Positions 50,094-63,251 are shown, numbered from the stretch's first letter. The stretch is 64,000 bases of DNA from Burkholderia sp. IMCC1007 (GCF_027257875.1 NZ_JAPVQY010000036.1:1-64000), one strand, 5' to 3'. The notes: generated by a model from the sequence alone, not told the origin. Translations and numbers: made by a program.

Positions 50094-52070
50094 TCAACGT
50101 TGCCGTGCCCGCACGACGATCTGCGCCTGCGTGTCGCGTTCGATGCGTTCGAGCGACGCACGCAGCGCCGTGAATTCGTCGGGCGTGCAGACCTGGCGCC
50201 CGAAAGCCGCCGTCATCCGGCGCGTCACCTGCACGACGTGCGCGTTCGCATCGAATACGTAATGCGATGTGAAATCGACGAAGCGCTCGTGCACGGCCGT
50301 ATCGGCCGGCAGGTCAGTGACCGCGACGTCGGCCGGCAACGCGATCTGGCCGGTCTCGTCGAAGGTGCCGCCGATGCACACCCACGGTTGCGTGCGCGTG
50401 GGCTCCGTGAGCCAGCCTTCGACCTGCGTCGCGATCCCGCCCGTCAGGCTCGACAGCGCCGGCACCGCCGTCGTGCCGTCAGGCCACACGAAGTGATCGA
50501 GCGTGCCCGAATACGTGACGTCGAACGGCCCGTTCGTCGCCCGGCGATCGCTCGTCGCGATCTGCGCGCGGCCGCGCAGCCCGCTTTGCCGCAAGCGCTC
50601 GTTCGCGAGTTGCCGCACACGGTCGGGCGGCGCACGACGAAACATCGTACGTTCGAGCTCCGCGGTCCAGCCTTCGTCCTCGACCAGCGCCTGGACACGC
50701 GCGGCGCCCGCCTGCGCGGCATCGATCTCCAGCCGCGCGACGCGGCGGCGCGGCTGCGCGGCCGGCGTACGCGACAGCACGCCGGTGTCGACGAGCAGCG
50801 CCGGACGATCCATCACGATCGGCGGCAGGTAGCCGAATGCGATGCCGCTTGTCGTCGTGTCCGCGTAGAGCGCGAGATCCGGCAGCCACGTGATCGCGTG
50901 ATTGATCGCGCCGCCGCCGTAACCGGGCATCGACGGCAGCGTGTAGACCGAGCCGAGATTGATCAGCACCGGTTCGCTGCGGATCCCGACTGCCGCGAGC
51001 AACGCGCCGAACAGCGCGACGTGGTCCTTGCAGTCGCCGTAGCGGTTGCGCAGGATGTCAGCCACGCGATGCGGCGCGGCGGCCGTTTCGCCGAGAAAAA
51101 GCGCGACGTAACGCACGTTCGCCTGCACCCAGTCGTACAGGATGCGCGCCTTGTCGTAAGGATCGGCAGCGGCGGCGGTGAGCGCGCGCGCGAGTTGCAC
51201 GACGGCCGGATCGTTCGCGCTCGGGTCGACCGCCGCATCGCGGTAGCGCGCGGCGAACGCCGCGTAGTCAGGCAGCGTGGACACCACGAGCCGGTCGCCG
51301 TAGGTCGGGTAGCCTACCGAGCCGCTCTCGATCCGGTCGTACGGCCCGTGCCGATAATCGAACTCGTAACGCGTGCGGCCGTTTTCGGTCACGGGCGGCA
51401 GTGCGACGTAGCCGCGTGCGTCCGCATGCAGCGGCATGTCGGCCGGCAGATCGAAGATCAACCGCTGGCTCTCGACCGGCTCGCGCGACGGCTCGACGTA
51501 GTAGCCGAAGTACCCGGCGTTGACGGGTTTCGTGCGTGTCTTGCGAAACACGATGCGCGTGCTCGATCCCGCCTCGACGCCGGGAAACACGACGGTGCGC
51601 AGCAAGCCGTCCTGAAACGTCGGGGCGCCGGCCGAACGCGGCTCCTGCACGTCGCGGATGGCGTCGGCGCCGACCGGATGCGCGACGCCGTCGCGATCGA
51701 CGGTCTCGGCCGCGAGCAAATCGACCTTCTCCAGGTTCTTGTCGAACCACACGTAGCGCTGCGCGATCGCATCGATCCCGTTCGCGTCGTTCGCGCGCAG
51801 CGTCGAATCGTCGTGCTCGTCGAGCGAGCCGTCGTGCTGCAGCACGAATACGTGGACGTCGCTGACGAGCGTCACCGGCGCCGTGTCGTCCGTCGCCGCG
51901 AAAGCGGGCCGTGCAAGCGCCAGCGCAAGCGCAGCGAGGACGCCGGCGAGTGCAGCCGTGCGCGCCGGGAAGTGGCCGGTCAATCGGCGGAACGGAAAAC
52001 GCACCACGTAGAAGCTCTCCGCGCGTTCGTGCTCGGTCGGACTCGGCGGGCAGGCAGCGACGCGGACCAC
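50094..52070 (-). CDS. DUF3857 / transglutaminase-like exported protein
   Basis: 658 residues if translation starts at GTG 52070; the exact start is uncertain. A signal-like segment lies at about residues 34-58 (RTAALAGVLAALALALARPAFA). Next is a DUF3857 beta domain (to about 250), then a transglutaminase core with Cys in NRYGDCKDHVALFGALLAAVG (C347), His in INHAITWLPDLALYAD and the following Asp, so the triad looks intact. The C-terminal third is a further beta domain. It is 11 bp downstream of the APC transporter gene, so the two are probably co-transcribed. Substrate and envelope role are unknown. Confidence 0.88.
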   Translation of the reverse strand: MVRVAACPPSPTEHERAESFYVVRFPFRRLTGHFPARTAALAGVLAALALALARPAFAATDDTAPVTLVSDVHVFVLQHDGSLDEHDDSTLRANDANGIDAIAQRYVWFDKNLEKVDLLAAETVDRDGVAHPVGADAIRDVQEPRSAGAPTFQDGLLRTVVFPGVEAGSSTRIVFRKTRTKPVNAGYFGYYVEPSREPVESQRLIFDLPADMPLHADARGYVALPPVTENGRTRYEFDYRHGPYDRIESGSVGYPTYGDRLVVSTLPDYAAFAARYRDAAVDPSANDPAVVQLARALTAAAADPYDKARILYDWVQANVRYVALFLGETAAAPHRVADILRNRYGDCKDHVALFGALLAAVGIRSEPVLINLGSVYTLPSMPGYGGGAINHAITWLPDLALYADTTTSGIAFGYLPPIVMDRPALLVDTGVLSRTPAAQPRRRVARLEIDAAQAGAARVQALVEDEGWTAELERTMFRRAPPDRVRQLANERLRQSGLRGRAQIATSDRRATNGPFDVTYSGTLDHFVWPDGTTAVPALSSLTGGIATQVEGWLTEPTRTQPWVCIGGTFDETGQIALPADVAVTDLPADTAVHERFVDFTSHYVFDANAHVVQVTRRMTAAFGRQVCTPDEFTALRASLERIERDTQAQIVVRARQR

Positions 52071-52081
52071 CTACTCACCCG

Positions 52082-54052
52082 CTAACCGACGTTCATCGGC
52101 AGCAGCACCATCTGCCGCCCCTCGACATGCAGCCGCGCCTGCAATTCGACCGGCGTCTGGTTATGCAGCCACGCGGTCAGGAAGTTCACGCGCCGGAAAA
52201 TCAGCTTGCTCGCGAAGCACACGGCGTTCGGATACACGTCGAGCGTCGACGACGCGAGGTTCATGAATTCGACGACCGGGTTCGTGCCGAACGCGATCCG
52301 GTAGTCGGCGGCAATGCCGTTGCGGCGGCAGTGCGCGACGTAATAGTCGAGCGCTTCGGTGATCGTGTGGCGCAGCCGTTCGAGATGCTCGTGTCCGTCG
52401 TACGCCTTCGCATCGACCTCGCCGACCGCGAGAAAGATCACGTTGCGAAAGTGCCCCGGAAACAGCCGGTTGACCCACAGCAGCGCGTGCATGCTCGCGC
52501 CGCGATGCTTGCCGACGAGCAGCACCGCGGTGGGCTGCGCCGGATCGGGCCGGCCAGGCGCGCTCGCTTCGTCGACTGCCGGCGGTGCGCCGGAGAACAA
52601 TGCGTCCTCCTTGGCGAGCTGCGCGCGCGTGTACGCGTAGTGCCGGTTGATCATGAAGCACAGCGCGATCACCGCGCTCGTCACGAGCACCGTGAGCCAG
52701 CCGCCGGCGGTGAACTTCTCGATCAGCGTGATGACGAGCACGGTGGCCGTCACGCTCAGGCCGAGCGCCGACAGGCAGAAGTGCTTGACCCAGCCGCGCT
52801 CGCTGCGATGGCGCCACCAGTACGTGCACAGCCCGAGCAGCGACATGCTGAAGGTGAGGAACACGTTGATGCTGTACAGCACGACGAGCACATCGACGTT
52901 GCCGTGCGTCCACAGCAGGATCAGCAGGCTCGACAGGCCGACGACGATGATGCCGTTCTGCCGCACGAGGCGCGTCGACAAGTCGCGGAAATGGCGCGGC
53001 ACCCACGAATCCGATGCCATGTTCGACAGTACGGCCGGCCCGTCGAGGAAGCCCGTCTGCGCGCCGACCAGCAGCAGCCCGGCCTCGAACGCGAGCACGG
53101 CCGCGAGCAGCGCATGCCGCGCGAATGCGGACCCGAGCCCGAGATGATCGATCACGCTGCCGAACACGACCGCGTTGAGCGTCTCGCCTTCGACCGGCCG
53201 CGCGTGCCACAGCATGTACAGCAGGATGATGCCGCCGGCCGTGAACGCGAGCGACGTCGACATGTACCACATCGTCACCTTGCCGTTCGGCACGCGCGGA
53301 TCGGCCAGCATGTTCACGTTGTTCGACACGGCCTCGAGGCCCGTATACGTGCCGCCGCCGAGCGAGAACGCGCGCATCAGCAACGCGAGCATCACGAACG
53401 TGCCGAGCGATTGCGACATCCCGTGCGCGTCGTGCACGGCGTCGGGCACGATCGTCGTCAGGTTGCTGCCGTGCACCGCGATGCCGTACACGATCAGCCC
53501 GAAATGCAGCACGACGAAGCCGATGAAGATCGGCAGCATCACGATGATCGACTCGCGCATCCCGCGGAAGTTGAGCCCCGTCATCAACAGGATCAGCACG
53601 ATCTCGGTCGTGAGCTTGAACGCCTGCGCACCGACCGGCAGCAGGCTGTAGAACGCGTCGACGCCGCTCGCGAGCGACGTCGCGACCGTCAGCACGTAAT
53701 CGACCAGCAGCGCCGCGCCCGACACGAGCCCCGGCTTCGGCCCGAGCAGCGACGTCGCGACGCGATAGCCGCCGCCGCCGGTCGGGAACAGCTCGATCAC
53801 CTGGTTGTAGCCGAGCGCGATGATGAACACGGTCGCCGCCGTCGCCAACGCGAGAAACAGCGCGAGCGGCGTGTGCTGCGCGAGCGCGAGGAACGCCTCC
53901 TCCGGGCCGTAGCACGACGACGACAGCCCGTCGGCGCCGAGCCCGACCCATGCCAGCAGCGGCGTGACGGCGATTGCATGGCGCGTGCGCGGGTCGAGCG
54001 GGTCCAGCGGCTTGCCGACGAGCAACTGCCACATCTTCTGGACTCCGGTCAT
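52082..54052 (-). CDS. APC-family transporter with cytoplasmic C-terminal domain (KimA-like)
   Basis: 656 residues from ATG 54052, with GGAGGGGACC upstream; an ATG at 54088 lacks a site. About 12 membrane helices: VGLGADGLSSSCYGPEEAFLAL (unwound first helix region), ALGYNQVIELFPTGGGGYRVAT, TEIVLILLMTGLNFRGMRES. The soluble tail of about 150 residues (VLLVGKHRGASMHALLWVNRLFPGHFRNVIFLAV) resembles the universal-stress-like domain of KimA/YdaO potassium importers. It is therefore a candidate K+ or amino-acid transporter, operonic with the transglutaminase-like gene. Confidence 0.87.
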   Translation of the reverse strand: MTGVQKMWQLLVGKPLDPLDPRTRHAIAVTPLLAWVGLGADGLSSSCYGPEEAFLALAQHTPLALFLALATAATVFIIALGYNQVIELFPTGGGGYRVATSLLGPKPGLVSGAALLVDYVLTVATSLASGVDAFYSLLPVGAQAFKLTTEIVLILLMTGLNFRGMRESIIVMLPIFIGFVVLHFGLIVYGIAVHGSNLTTIVPDAVHDAHGMSQSLGTFVMLALLMRAFSLGGGTYTGLEAVSNNVNMLADPRVPNGKVTMWYMSTSLAFTAGGIILLYMLWHARPVEGETLNAVVFGSVIDHLGLGSAFARHALLAAVLAFEAGLLLVGAQTGFLDGPAVLSNMASDSWVPRHFRDLSTRLVRQNGIIVVGLSSLLILLWTHGNVDVLVVLYSINVFLTFSMSLLGLCTYWWRHRSERGWVKHFCLSALGLSVTATVLVITLIEKFTAGGWLTVLVTSAVIALCFMINRHYAYTRAQLAKEDALFSGAPPAVDEASAPGRPDPAQPTAVLLVGKHRGASMHALLWVNRLFPGHFRNVIFLAVGEVDAKAYDGHEHLERLRHTITEALDYYVAHCRRNGIAADYRIAFGTNPVVEFMNLASSTLDVYPNAVCFASKLIFRRVNFLTAWLHNQTPVELQARLHVEGRQMVLLPMNVG

Positions 54053-54621
54053 GGTCCCCTCCCCGAACGCCGGGCGCACCGGCGTCATCTTCTCAAGCTA
54101 GCCCACCCGCGCGCGCGGCGCCAGTCCGCACATTCCATAAGAGGCCGCCAACGGCTTGGCGGCGCTTTCAACGCGTAAGCGAAAGGGCGGCGCGAGCGGC
54201 ATCGCTGGGGCATCGCGGCGGCGTCGCGGCGGCATCGCTTGGGCTCCGCATCGACATCGCTCCGGCATCGCTCCGGCATCGCTCCGACATCGCGGCAGCG
54301 ACCTCGCACCGCCGGCAAGCCGGCCGCCCGCGGCGCGCCATGTCGCGCCGTATCCCGCCAGCTCGCACTGCGGCCGCCGCCCGCGCGCTGCCGCACCGAC
54401 CACCGCCCCGTCAGGCCGATTCCGCCATTCGCGTCGATCGACGCTGAACCTGCCGGATGCAACGCGCAATCGCGTCCTCGTCGTGCGTCATTCCCCGCAG
54501 TTCGCCATTAGTGCGCGCGCAACAATGGCGATGCCTCGCGGCCGGGGTCATCCGGGGAGCGGGTCTCCCGCGCGACACCGGCCGCGGCGGTCTTTGAAAA
54601 ACCACATCACGAGGACATACC
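54053..54621. other. Long intergenic region with an 11-bp phased repeat array
   Basis: 569 bp upstream of both the APC transporter gene (leftward) and rpfF (rightward). It holds the 11-bp array described separately. The rpfF ribosome-binding site (GAGGAC, about 54611-54616) is at its right end. No ORF here has acceptable composition. Confidence 0.6.
54199..54297. repeat. Nine 11-bp tandem units related to GCATCGCTCCG
   Basis: Units at 54199, 54210, 54221, 54232, 54243, 54254, 54265, 54276 and 54287, each 11 bp with no spacing change. The units at 54265 and 54276 are identical (GCATCGCTCCG) and the one at 54254 differs at one base; the others differ mostly in the last four bases. The period is close to one helical turn. 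Confidence 0.85.
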
Positions 54622-55485
54622 ATGCAACTCCAATCCCATCCGGCGTGCCGCCCGTTTTACGAAGCAGGTGAACTCACGCAATTGACCGCGTTCTACGAAG
54701 AAGGTCGCAACGTCATGTGGATGATGCTTCGATCGGAGCCGCGGCCGTGCTTCAACCAGCAACTCGTCACCGACATCATCCATCTCGCGCGCGTCGCACG
54801 CGACTCGGGCCTGCGGTTCGACTTCTGGGTGACGGGCTCGCTCGTGCCCGAGCTGTTCAACGTCGGCGGCGACCTGAGCTTCTTCGTCGACGCGATCCGC
54901 AGCGGCAGGCGGGATCAGCTGATGGCCTACGCGCGTTCATGCATCGACGGCGTGTACGAAATCTACACGGGCTTCGGCACCGGGGCGATCTCGATCGCGA
55001 TGGTCGAGGGCAGCGCGCTGGGCGGCGGCTTCGAGGCCGCTCTCGCGCACCACTACATCCTCGCGCAGAAGGGCGTGAAGCTCGGCTTTCCCGAGATCGC
55101 GTTCAACCTGTTCCCGGGCATGGGCGGCTATTCGCTGGTCGCGCGGAAGTCGAACCGCGGGCTCGCGGAATCGCTGATCTCGTCCGGCGAGGCGCACGTG
55201 GCCGAGTGGTACGAGGATCAGGGGCTGATCGACCAGACGTTCGAAGCGGGCGACGCGTACCTCGCGACGCGCACCTTCATCGACGTGACGAAGCCGAAGC
55301 TGAACGGCATTCGCGCGATGCTGCGCGCGCGCGAGCGCGTGTTCCAGCTCACGCGTTCCGAGCTGATGGACATCACCGAGGAATGGGTTCGCGCGGCGTT
55401 CACGATCGAGCCGAAGGATCTCGCGTACATGGAACGCCTGGTGATGCTGCAGAACCGGCGCGTGTCGAAGCTGCGCACGGTGTAA
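54622..55485 (+). CDS. rpfF: DSF-family signal synthase RpfF (cis-2-dodecenoic acid synthase)
   Basis: 287 residues, the length of the Burkholderia cenocepacia enzyme. Crotonase fold; it both dehydrates and hydrolyses 3-hydroxy-acyl-ACP to make the diffusible signal BDSF. Catalytic Glu candidates, spaced as in Xanthomonas RpfF (E141/E161), are E138 in GGGFEAAL and E158 in LGFPEIAFNLFPGMGGYSLVARK. The start ATG 54622 has GAGGAC upstream. It is convergent with rpfR, which encodes its receptor and binding partner, across a shared hairpin at 55496-55522. The identification is by family recognition and synteny with rpfR. Confidence 0.95.
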   Translation: MQLQSHPACRPFYEAGELTQLTAFYEEGRNVMWMMLRSEPRPCFNQQLVTDIIHLARVARDSGLRFDFWVTGSLVPELFNVGGDLSFFVDAIRSGRRDQLMAYARSCIDGVYEIYTGFGTGAISIAMVEGSALGGGFEAALAHHYILAQKGVKLGFPEIAFNLFPGMGGYSLVARKSNRGLAESLISSGEAHVAEWYEDQGLIDQTFEAGDAYLATRTFIDVTKPKLNGIRAMLRARERVFQLTRSELMDITEEWVRAAFTIEPKDLAYMERLVMLQNRRVSKLRTV

Positions 55486-55495
55486 CGTGAGTGAA

Positions 55496-55522
55496 GCGCG
55501 CCGCCCGGGACCGGCGGCGCGC
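55496..55522. terminator. Bidirectional hairpin between rpfF and rpfR
   Basis: Perfect 10-bp arms GCGCGCCGCC (55496-55505) and GGCGGCGCGC (55513-55522), loop CGGGACC. It lies 11 bp after the rpfF stop and 13 bp before the rpfR stop on the opposite strand. There is no T-tract, so termination efficiency is uncertain. Confidence 0.7.
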
Positions 55523-55534
55523 CGCCACCGAAGC

Positions 55535-57538
55535 TCAGGCGATAAGCCAGAGCTTTATCGTCTCCGCAAGCCACGCCTCGAAGGCCTGGGCCGGCATCGG
55601 CCGCGCGAAGTAGTAGCCCTGCGCGTGATCGACCTGAATCTGCTTCAGGAATTCGGCTTCCGCGTGGGTCTCGACGCCTTCGGCGACCACCGAGAAACTC
55701 AGCGCCTTCGCAAGCGACACGACGGAGCGCACCAGCGCCTGCGAGCGCGGATTGCGATCGATGCCGGTGATGAAGGTGCGATCGAGCTTGATCGAATCGA
55801 GCGGCAGACGCGACAACTGCGACAGCGACGAATAGCCGGTGCCGAAATCGTCGAGATGGATCTCCGCGCCGAGCTGGCGGAATTCATTCATCAGCCGATG
55901 CGCCGATTCCTCATCCTCGATGAAGCTGCTCTCGGTGAGCTCGATGTCGAGCAGGCTCGGCTTCAGCCCCGCGCCGTCGAGAATCGACGCGAACTGGTGG
56001 ACGATGTTCGTGTCCTGCAACTGCCGCGCCGACACGTTCACCGCGATCCGCACGCCGAGCCCCTTCGCCTTCCATGCAGCGGCCTGCGCGGCCGCGGTGC
56101 GCATCACCCAGCGCCCGAGCGGCGCGATCAGCCCCGACTCTTCCGCGAAGCGAATGAACTCGACCGGCGCGACCAGCCCGCGGTCGGGCGACTGCCAGCG
56201 GATCAGCGCCTCGACGCCGTGCACGTCGCCGGTCGCGATGTCGACGAGCGGCTGGTAGTGCAGCACGAACTGGTCGTCTTCGAGGGCCTTGCGCAGGTTC
56301 GTGTCGAGCCACATGTACTTCGCGACCTTCTGGTTCATCTCCTGCGAGAACACGCGATACGTGTGCTTGCCTTCTTCCTTCGCGACGTACATCGCGGTGT
56401 CGGCGCTGCGGATCAGCGTCTCGAGTGTATCGCCGTGCTGCGGATACATCGCGATGCCGATCGAGCAGCTCGTGTAGACCTCCATCAGCCCGAGATGGAT
56501 CGGCGTGCGCAGCCGCTCGAGGATGATCTGCGCGGTCGCTTCGAGCAGCGGCCGCGTGCCGTGCTCGAACAGCACCAGGAATTCGTCGCCGCCGAGCCGC
56601 GCGAGCGTCGCGCCGGACGGCAGGCAGCCGCTGATGATCGCGGACACGTCCTGCAGCAGGCGGTCGCCGGTGATGTGACCGTAGTGATCGTTGACGCGCT
56701 TGAAGTTGTCGAGATCGAGGAACAGGATGCCGACCTGGCCGCGCATGTCGGTGCGGTCCATCGCGAGCGCCGCGCCGATGCGCTCGCTGATCGCGTGGCG
56801 GTTCGGCAGGCCGGTCAGCACGTCGGTGTTCGCGAGTTCGCTGAGCCGCTGCTGCGCGCTGCGCTCCTCGGTGATGTCGATGCCCGAGCAGATCAGGAAC
56901 TGCTCGTCGACGCCGCTGCCGCTCTGCACGAACTTGTTGCGGAACTGGAACAGGCGCGGCCCGTTGACCGTGTTGATGTAACGCTCGACCGCGAACGACT
57001 GGTTGCTCGCGAAGAAGCCGGTGATGTTGTGGCGCGACTGTTGGCCCTGCTCGGGGCTCATGAACAACTCGAATGCGCTGCGGCCGACCACGTCGACCTC
57101 GCGCTTGCCCGTCACTTCCTCGCACAGGCGGTTGAAGCGCTGCACCATCCCGTTGCGGTCGAGAATCACGACGAGCGAATTCACTTCGGACACGACCTGC
57201 TCGGCGAACGCGAGCCCGTTCGCGAGATCGCTCGCGACGGACGCGGCATCGGAATAGGCGGAGGCCGTGCCGGCCCAGTCGCGCGTATCGACCTTCTTGC
57301 CGACCAGATGGAGGCTGATTGCAGTGCCGTACAGCGTGATGTCGAGCACGAGGTGCGACGTGACGCCGGTCAGCGCGCGAACCCGCGCAGCCTGCTCGGC
57401 GGTGAGCGCGACCGCGACGTTGGTCATGCCGCGCACCGCGGCCAGTTCGAGTGCATTGCTGTCGCTGCCGAGACGCCAGCAGGGGCTGCGCGTACCGACG
57501 TGCGCCTCGAGCACCGCGCTATCGCTTTCGTCATCCAT
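55535..57538 (-). CDS. rpfR: RpfR: BDSF receptor, PAS-GGDEF-EAL cyclic-di-GMP enzyme
   Basis: 667 residues from ATG 57538. The N-terminal ~95 residues are the RpfF-interaction domain; a PAS domain (about 110-235, with LVVILDRNGMVQRFNRLCEEVTG) binds the fatty-acid signal. The diguanylate cyclase domain has an intact GGDEF at 316-320, and the phosphodiesterase domain an intact EAL at 443-445 (EALIRW), with ELTESSFIEDE, DDFGTGYSSL and VAEGVETHAEAEFL. In Burkholderia, BDSF binding raises c-di-GMP phosphodiesterase activity, lowering biofilm and changing virulence and motility gene expression. The gene faces rpfF, its signal synthase and partner. Confidence 0.95.
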   Translation of the reverse strand: MDDESDSAVLEAHVGTRSPCWRLGSDSNALELAAVRGMTNVAVALTAEQAARVRALTGVTSHLVLDITLYGTAISLHLVGKKVDTRDWAGTASAYSDAASVASDLANGLAFAEQVVSEVNSLVVILDRNGMVQRFNRLCEEVTGKREVDVVGRSAFELFMSPEQGQQSRHNITGFFASNQSFAVERYINTVNGPRLFQFRNKFVQSGSGVDEQFLICSGIDITEERSAQQRLSELANTDVLTGLPNRHAISERIGAALAMDRTDMRGQVGILFLDLDNFKRVNDHYGHITGDRLLQDVSAIISGCLPSGATLARLGGDEFLVLFEHGTRPLLEATAQIILERLRTPIHLGLMEVYTSCSIGIAMYPQHGDTLETLIRSADTAMYVAKEEGKHTYRVFSQEMNQKVAKYMWLDTNLRKALEDDQFVLHYQPLVDIATGDVHGVEALIRWQSPDRGLVAPVEFIRFAEESGLIAPLGRWVMRTAAAQAAAWKAKGLGVRIAVNVSARQLQDTNIVHQFASILDGAGLKPSLLDIELTESSFIEDEESAHRLMNEFRQLGAEIHLDDFGTGYSSLSQLSRLPLDSIKLDRTFITGIDRNPRSQALVRSVVSLAKALSFSVVAEGVETHAEAEFLKQIQVDHAQGYYFARPMPAQAFEAWLAETIKLWLIA

Positions 57539-58197
57539 GGACACGCCCCGATTCAGAAAAAACGCACAGTGTAGACGGAGGCGAGACGGCCGCCCCCGAT
57601 CGCTGGGCGCGCAACGCGTGTACCGGGCAACGCAGTCGTGATGGCCGCGACAGCGGCGCTCGTTCCGTATTTGTTTCCAACTAAGGCGACCCGGCGTTCG
57701 CGCTCGACGCGCGCAGGTTTTCCAGACGAATGGAACCCATCTTATCAAATGACGAAGCAGATGGGCACTCACATTTGGAATGGGGTGTCAAGGAATGGGG
57801 ACTCCATTGGCAACCAGGATTTTTCGTGATCCGCGCGCCGGTGGAGGCCGTCGGACGGGCCCCGGGCGGCGCGCTGAAACCGGCCGCGAGCCATGCTGCG
57901 CAAGGATTCGCGACCCAATGAATCGCCGGGGCGAGGCGTCGCAATTGCACGTCATTCGCGGGCCCGATTGCATTGCAGCAATCGGCAAAACGGGCATTTT
58001 CCTTTCCGTTTGCGCGAGAATCCACGCCTTTATTCCCGCGGACTGGTGCAATAGGCGCCGATCTTTTCACGCGTATATATCGCTCGTGCCGCCGTGGCGG
58101 CAGCGCGGGTGGAACCGGTACGATCGTGCGCGGCCCGTCCGGCGCGGGCCGCGCGCGACGGGCGTGTCACCGCCCGTTCCCGCTTGCGTCGTTCGCC
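57539..58197. other. Long intergenic region upstream of rpfR
   Basis: 659 bp between rpfR (leftward) and the 5-oxoprolinase gene stop (58198). It has lower GC in 57640-57850 (about the only such stretch nearby) and likely contains the rpfR promoter. Apart from the weak ORF at 57730-57921 nothing is recognised. Confidence 0.5.
57730..57921 (+). CDS. Possible small protein (63 aa), weak support
   Basis: ATG 57730 opens 63 codons (MEPILSNDEADGHSHLEWGVKEWGLHWQPGFF...) in the lower-GC patch of the rpfR upstream region. The first half has unusually balanced, protein-like composition (Trp- and His-rich), but there is no clear ribosome-binding site and no family match I know. It may be spurious. Confidence 0.25.
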   Translation: MEPILSNDEADGHSHLEWGVKEWGLHWQPGFFVIRAPVEAVGRAPGGALKPAASHAAQGFATQ

Positions 58198-61836
<3,639 letters not shown>

Positions 61837-61952
61837 GGCGATGAAGTCGATATGTCGTTGCATTCAGGACGAGCGCCGCCGCACGGCGCGCGTCGCGCGC
61901 CGCGTGATGGCTTCGGCGAAAAGGGAGTGAAAAGCGGCGGGCGGGCGCCCGC

Positions 61953-63251
61953 TCAGGCGGCGTCGAGTTCGCGGCCGCGCGTCTCGGGCAGCGTCAGTGC
62001 GGCGACGATCACCACGCCGTACGCGGCGACGGCGAAGATTCCGATGCTCATGCCGAGCCCGTACTGCTTCGACAGCGCGCCGATCAGGAACGGGAACAGT
62101 GCGCCGATCGCGCGGCCCACGTTGTAGCAGAAGCCCTGCCCCGAGCCGCGCACGCGGGTCGGAAACAGTTCGGTCAGGAATGCGCCCATCCCCGAGAAGA
62201 TGCCCGATGCGAAAAACCCGAGCGGGAAACCGAGCCACAGCATCGACGCGTTGGTCAGGCTCAGCGACGTGTACGCGAACGCGATCACCATCGAGCCCAC
62301 CGCGAACAGGATGAAGTTCGGCTTGCGGCCGAGCCGGTCGGTCAGGTACGCGCTCGTCAGGTAGCCGATCCACGAACCGAAGATGATCATCGCGAGATAG
62401 CCGCCGGTGCCCATCACGGTCAGGTGCCGTTCGGTCTTCAGGAAAGTCGGCAGCCACGTCGTGATCGCGTAGTAGCCGCCTTGCGCGCCGGTCGTCAGCA
62501 GTGCCGCGCGCAGCGTCGTCGTGATCAGCTTCGGCGCGAAGATCTCGGTGAGGCGCGGCGCGTCGGCCACTTTCGCCTGGGCGGCCTTTTCCTTCTCGAA
62601 CACTTCGGGTTCCTTTACGTAGCGGCGAATCACGACCACCAGCAGCGCCGGTGCGAGGCCGACGAGGAACAGCCCGCGCCACGCCTGTTCGGCCGGCAAC
62701 GCCGAGAACAGCACCGCGTACAGCAGCGCCGACAGCCCCCAGCCGAGCGCCCAGCCCGACTGCACGAGCCCGACCGCCTTGCCGCGATCCCGCGCGCGGA
62801 TCACTTCGCCGATCAGCACCGCGCCGGCGGTCCATTCGCCGCCGAAGCCGAAGCCCATCAGCGCACGCGCGGCGAGCAGCTGGTGATAGTTCTGCGCGAG
62901 CCCGCACAGCGCGGTGAACACGGCGAACCACAGCACCGTCAGCTGCAGCGTGCGCACGCGGCCGATCCGGTCGGACAGGATGCCCGCGATCCAGCCGCCG
63001 AGCGCCGACGCGAGCAACGTCATCGTGCCGATGAAGCCGGCGTCCGCGAGCGAGATGCCCCAGGTCGCGACGAGCGTCGGGATCACGAACGACAGCATCT
63101 GCGTGTCCATCCCGTCGAGCATGTAGCCGACCTTGCAGCTCCAGAACGCGCTGCGCTCGCGCGGCTTCGCGTCCGCGTACCAGCCGAACAGCCCGTTGCG
63201 CGAGGGGCCCGCGGGGGCAGCGGCGGGCGCCGCGAGGGTCTTGCTTTCCAT
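61953..63251 (-). CDS. MFS transporter, sugar/carboxylate:H+ symporter type
   Basis: 432 residues from ATG 63251, with GGAGCATCACC upstream. Twelve helices with FWSCKVGYMLDGMDTQMLSFVIPTLV, AGFIGTMTLLASALGGWIAGILSDRIGRVRTLQLTV (motif A), RALMGFGFGGEWTAGAVLIGEVI and GYLTSAYLTDRLGRKPNFIL. This is the aromatic acid/metabolite:H+ symporter-like pattern. The position between the DUF1445 and 5-oxoprolinase genes suggests uptake of 5-oxoproline, glutamate or a related acid (inference). Confidence 0.9.
   Translation of the reverse strand: MESKTLAAPAAAPAGPSRNGLFGWYADAKPRERSAFWSCKVGYMLDGMDTQMLSFVIPTLVATWGISLADAGFIGTMTLLASALGGWIAGILSDRIGRVRTLQLTVLWFAVFTALCGLAQNYHQLLAARALMGFGFGGEWTAGAVLIGEVIRARDRGKAVGLVQSGWALGWGLSALLYAVLFSALPAEQAWRGLFLVGLAPALLVVVIRRYVKEPEVFEKEKAAQAKVADAPRLTEIFAPKLITTTLRAALLTTGAQGGYYAITTWLPTFLKTERHLTVMGTGGYLAMIIFGSWIGYLTSAYLTDRLGRKPNFILFAVGSMVIAFAYTSLSLTNASMLWLGFPLGFFASGIFSGMGAFLTELFPTRVRGSGQGFCYNVGRAIGALFPFLIGALSKQYGLGMSIGIFAVAAYGVVIVAALTLPETRGRELDAA

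Noticed and set aside
54199-54297. Possible CRISPR array in the repeated intergenic region
   Set aside because: Units are 11 bp and directly adjacent with no unique spacers, and there are no cas genes in the window.
57681-58070. 129-codon minus-strand ORF in the rpfR upstream gap
   Set aside because: No recognisable domain and no ribosome-binding site; low-GC bases make stop-free frames less meaningful here.
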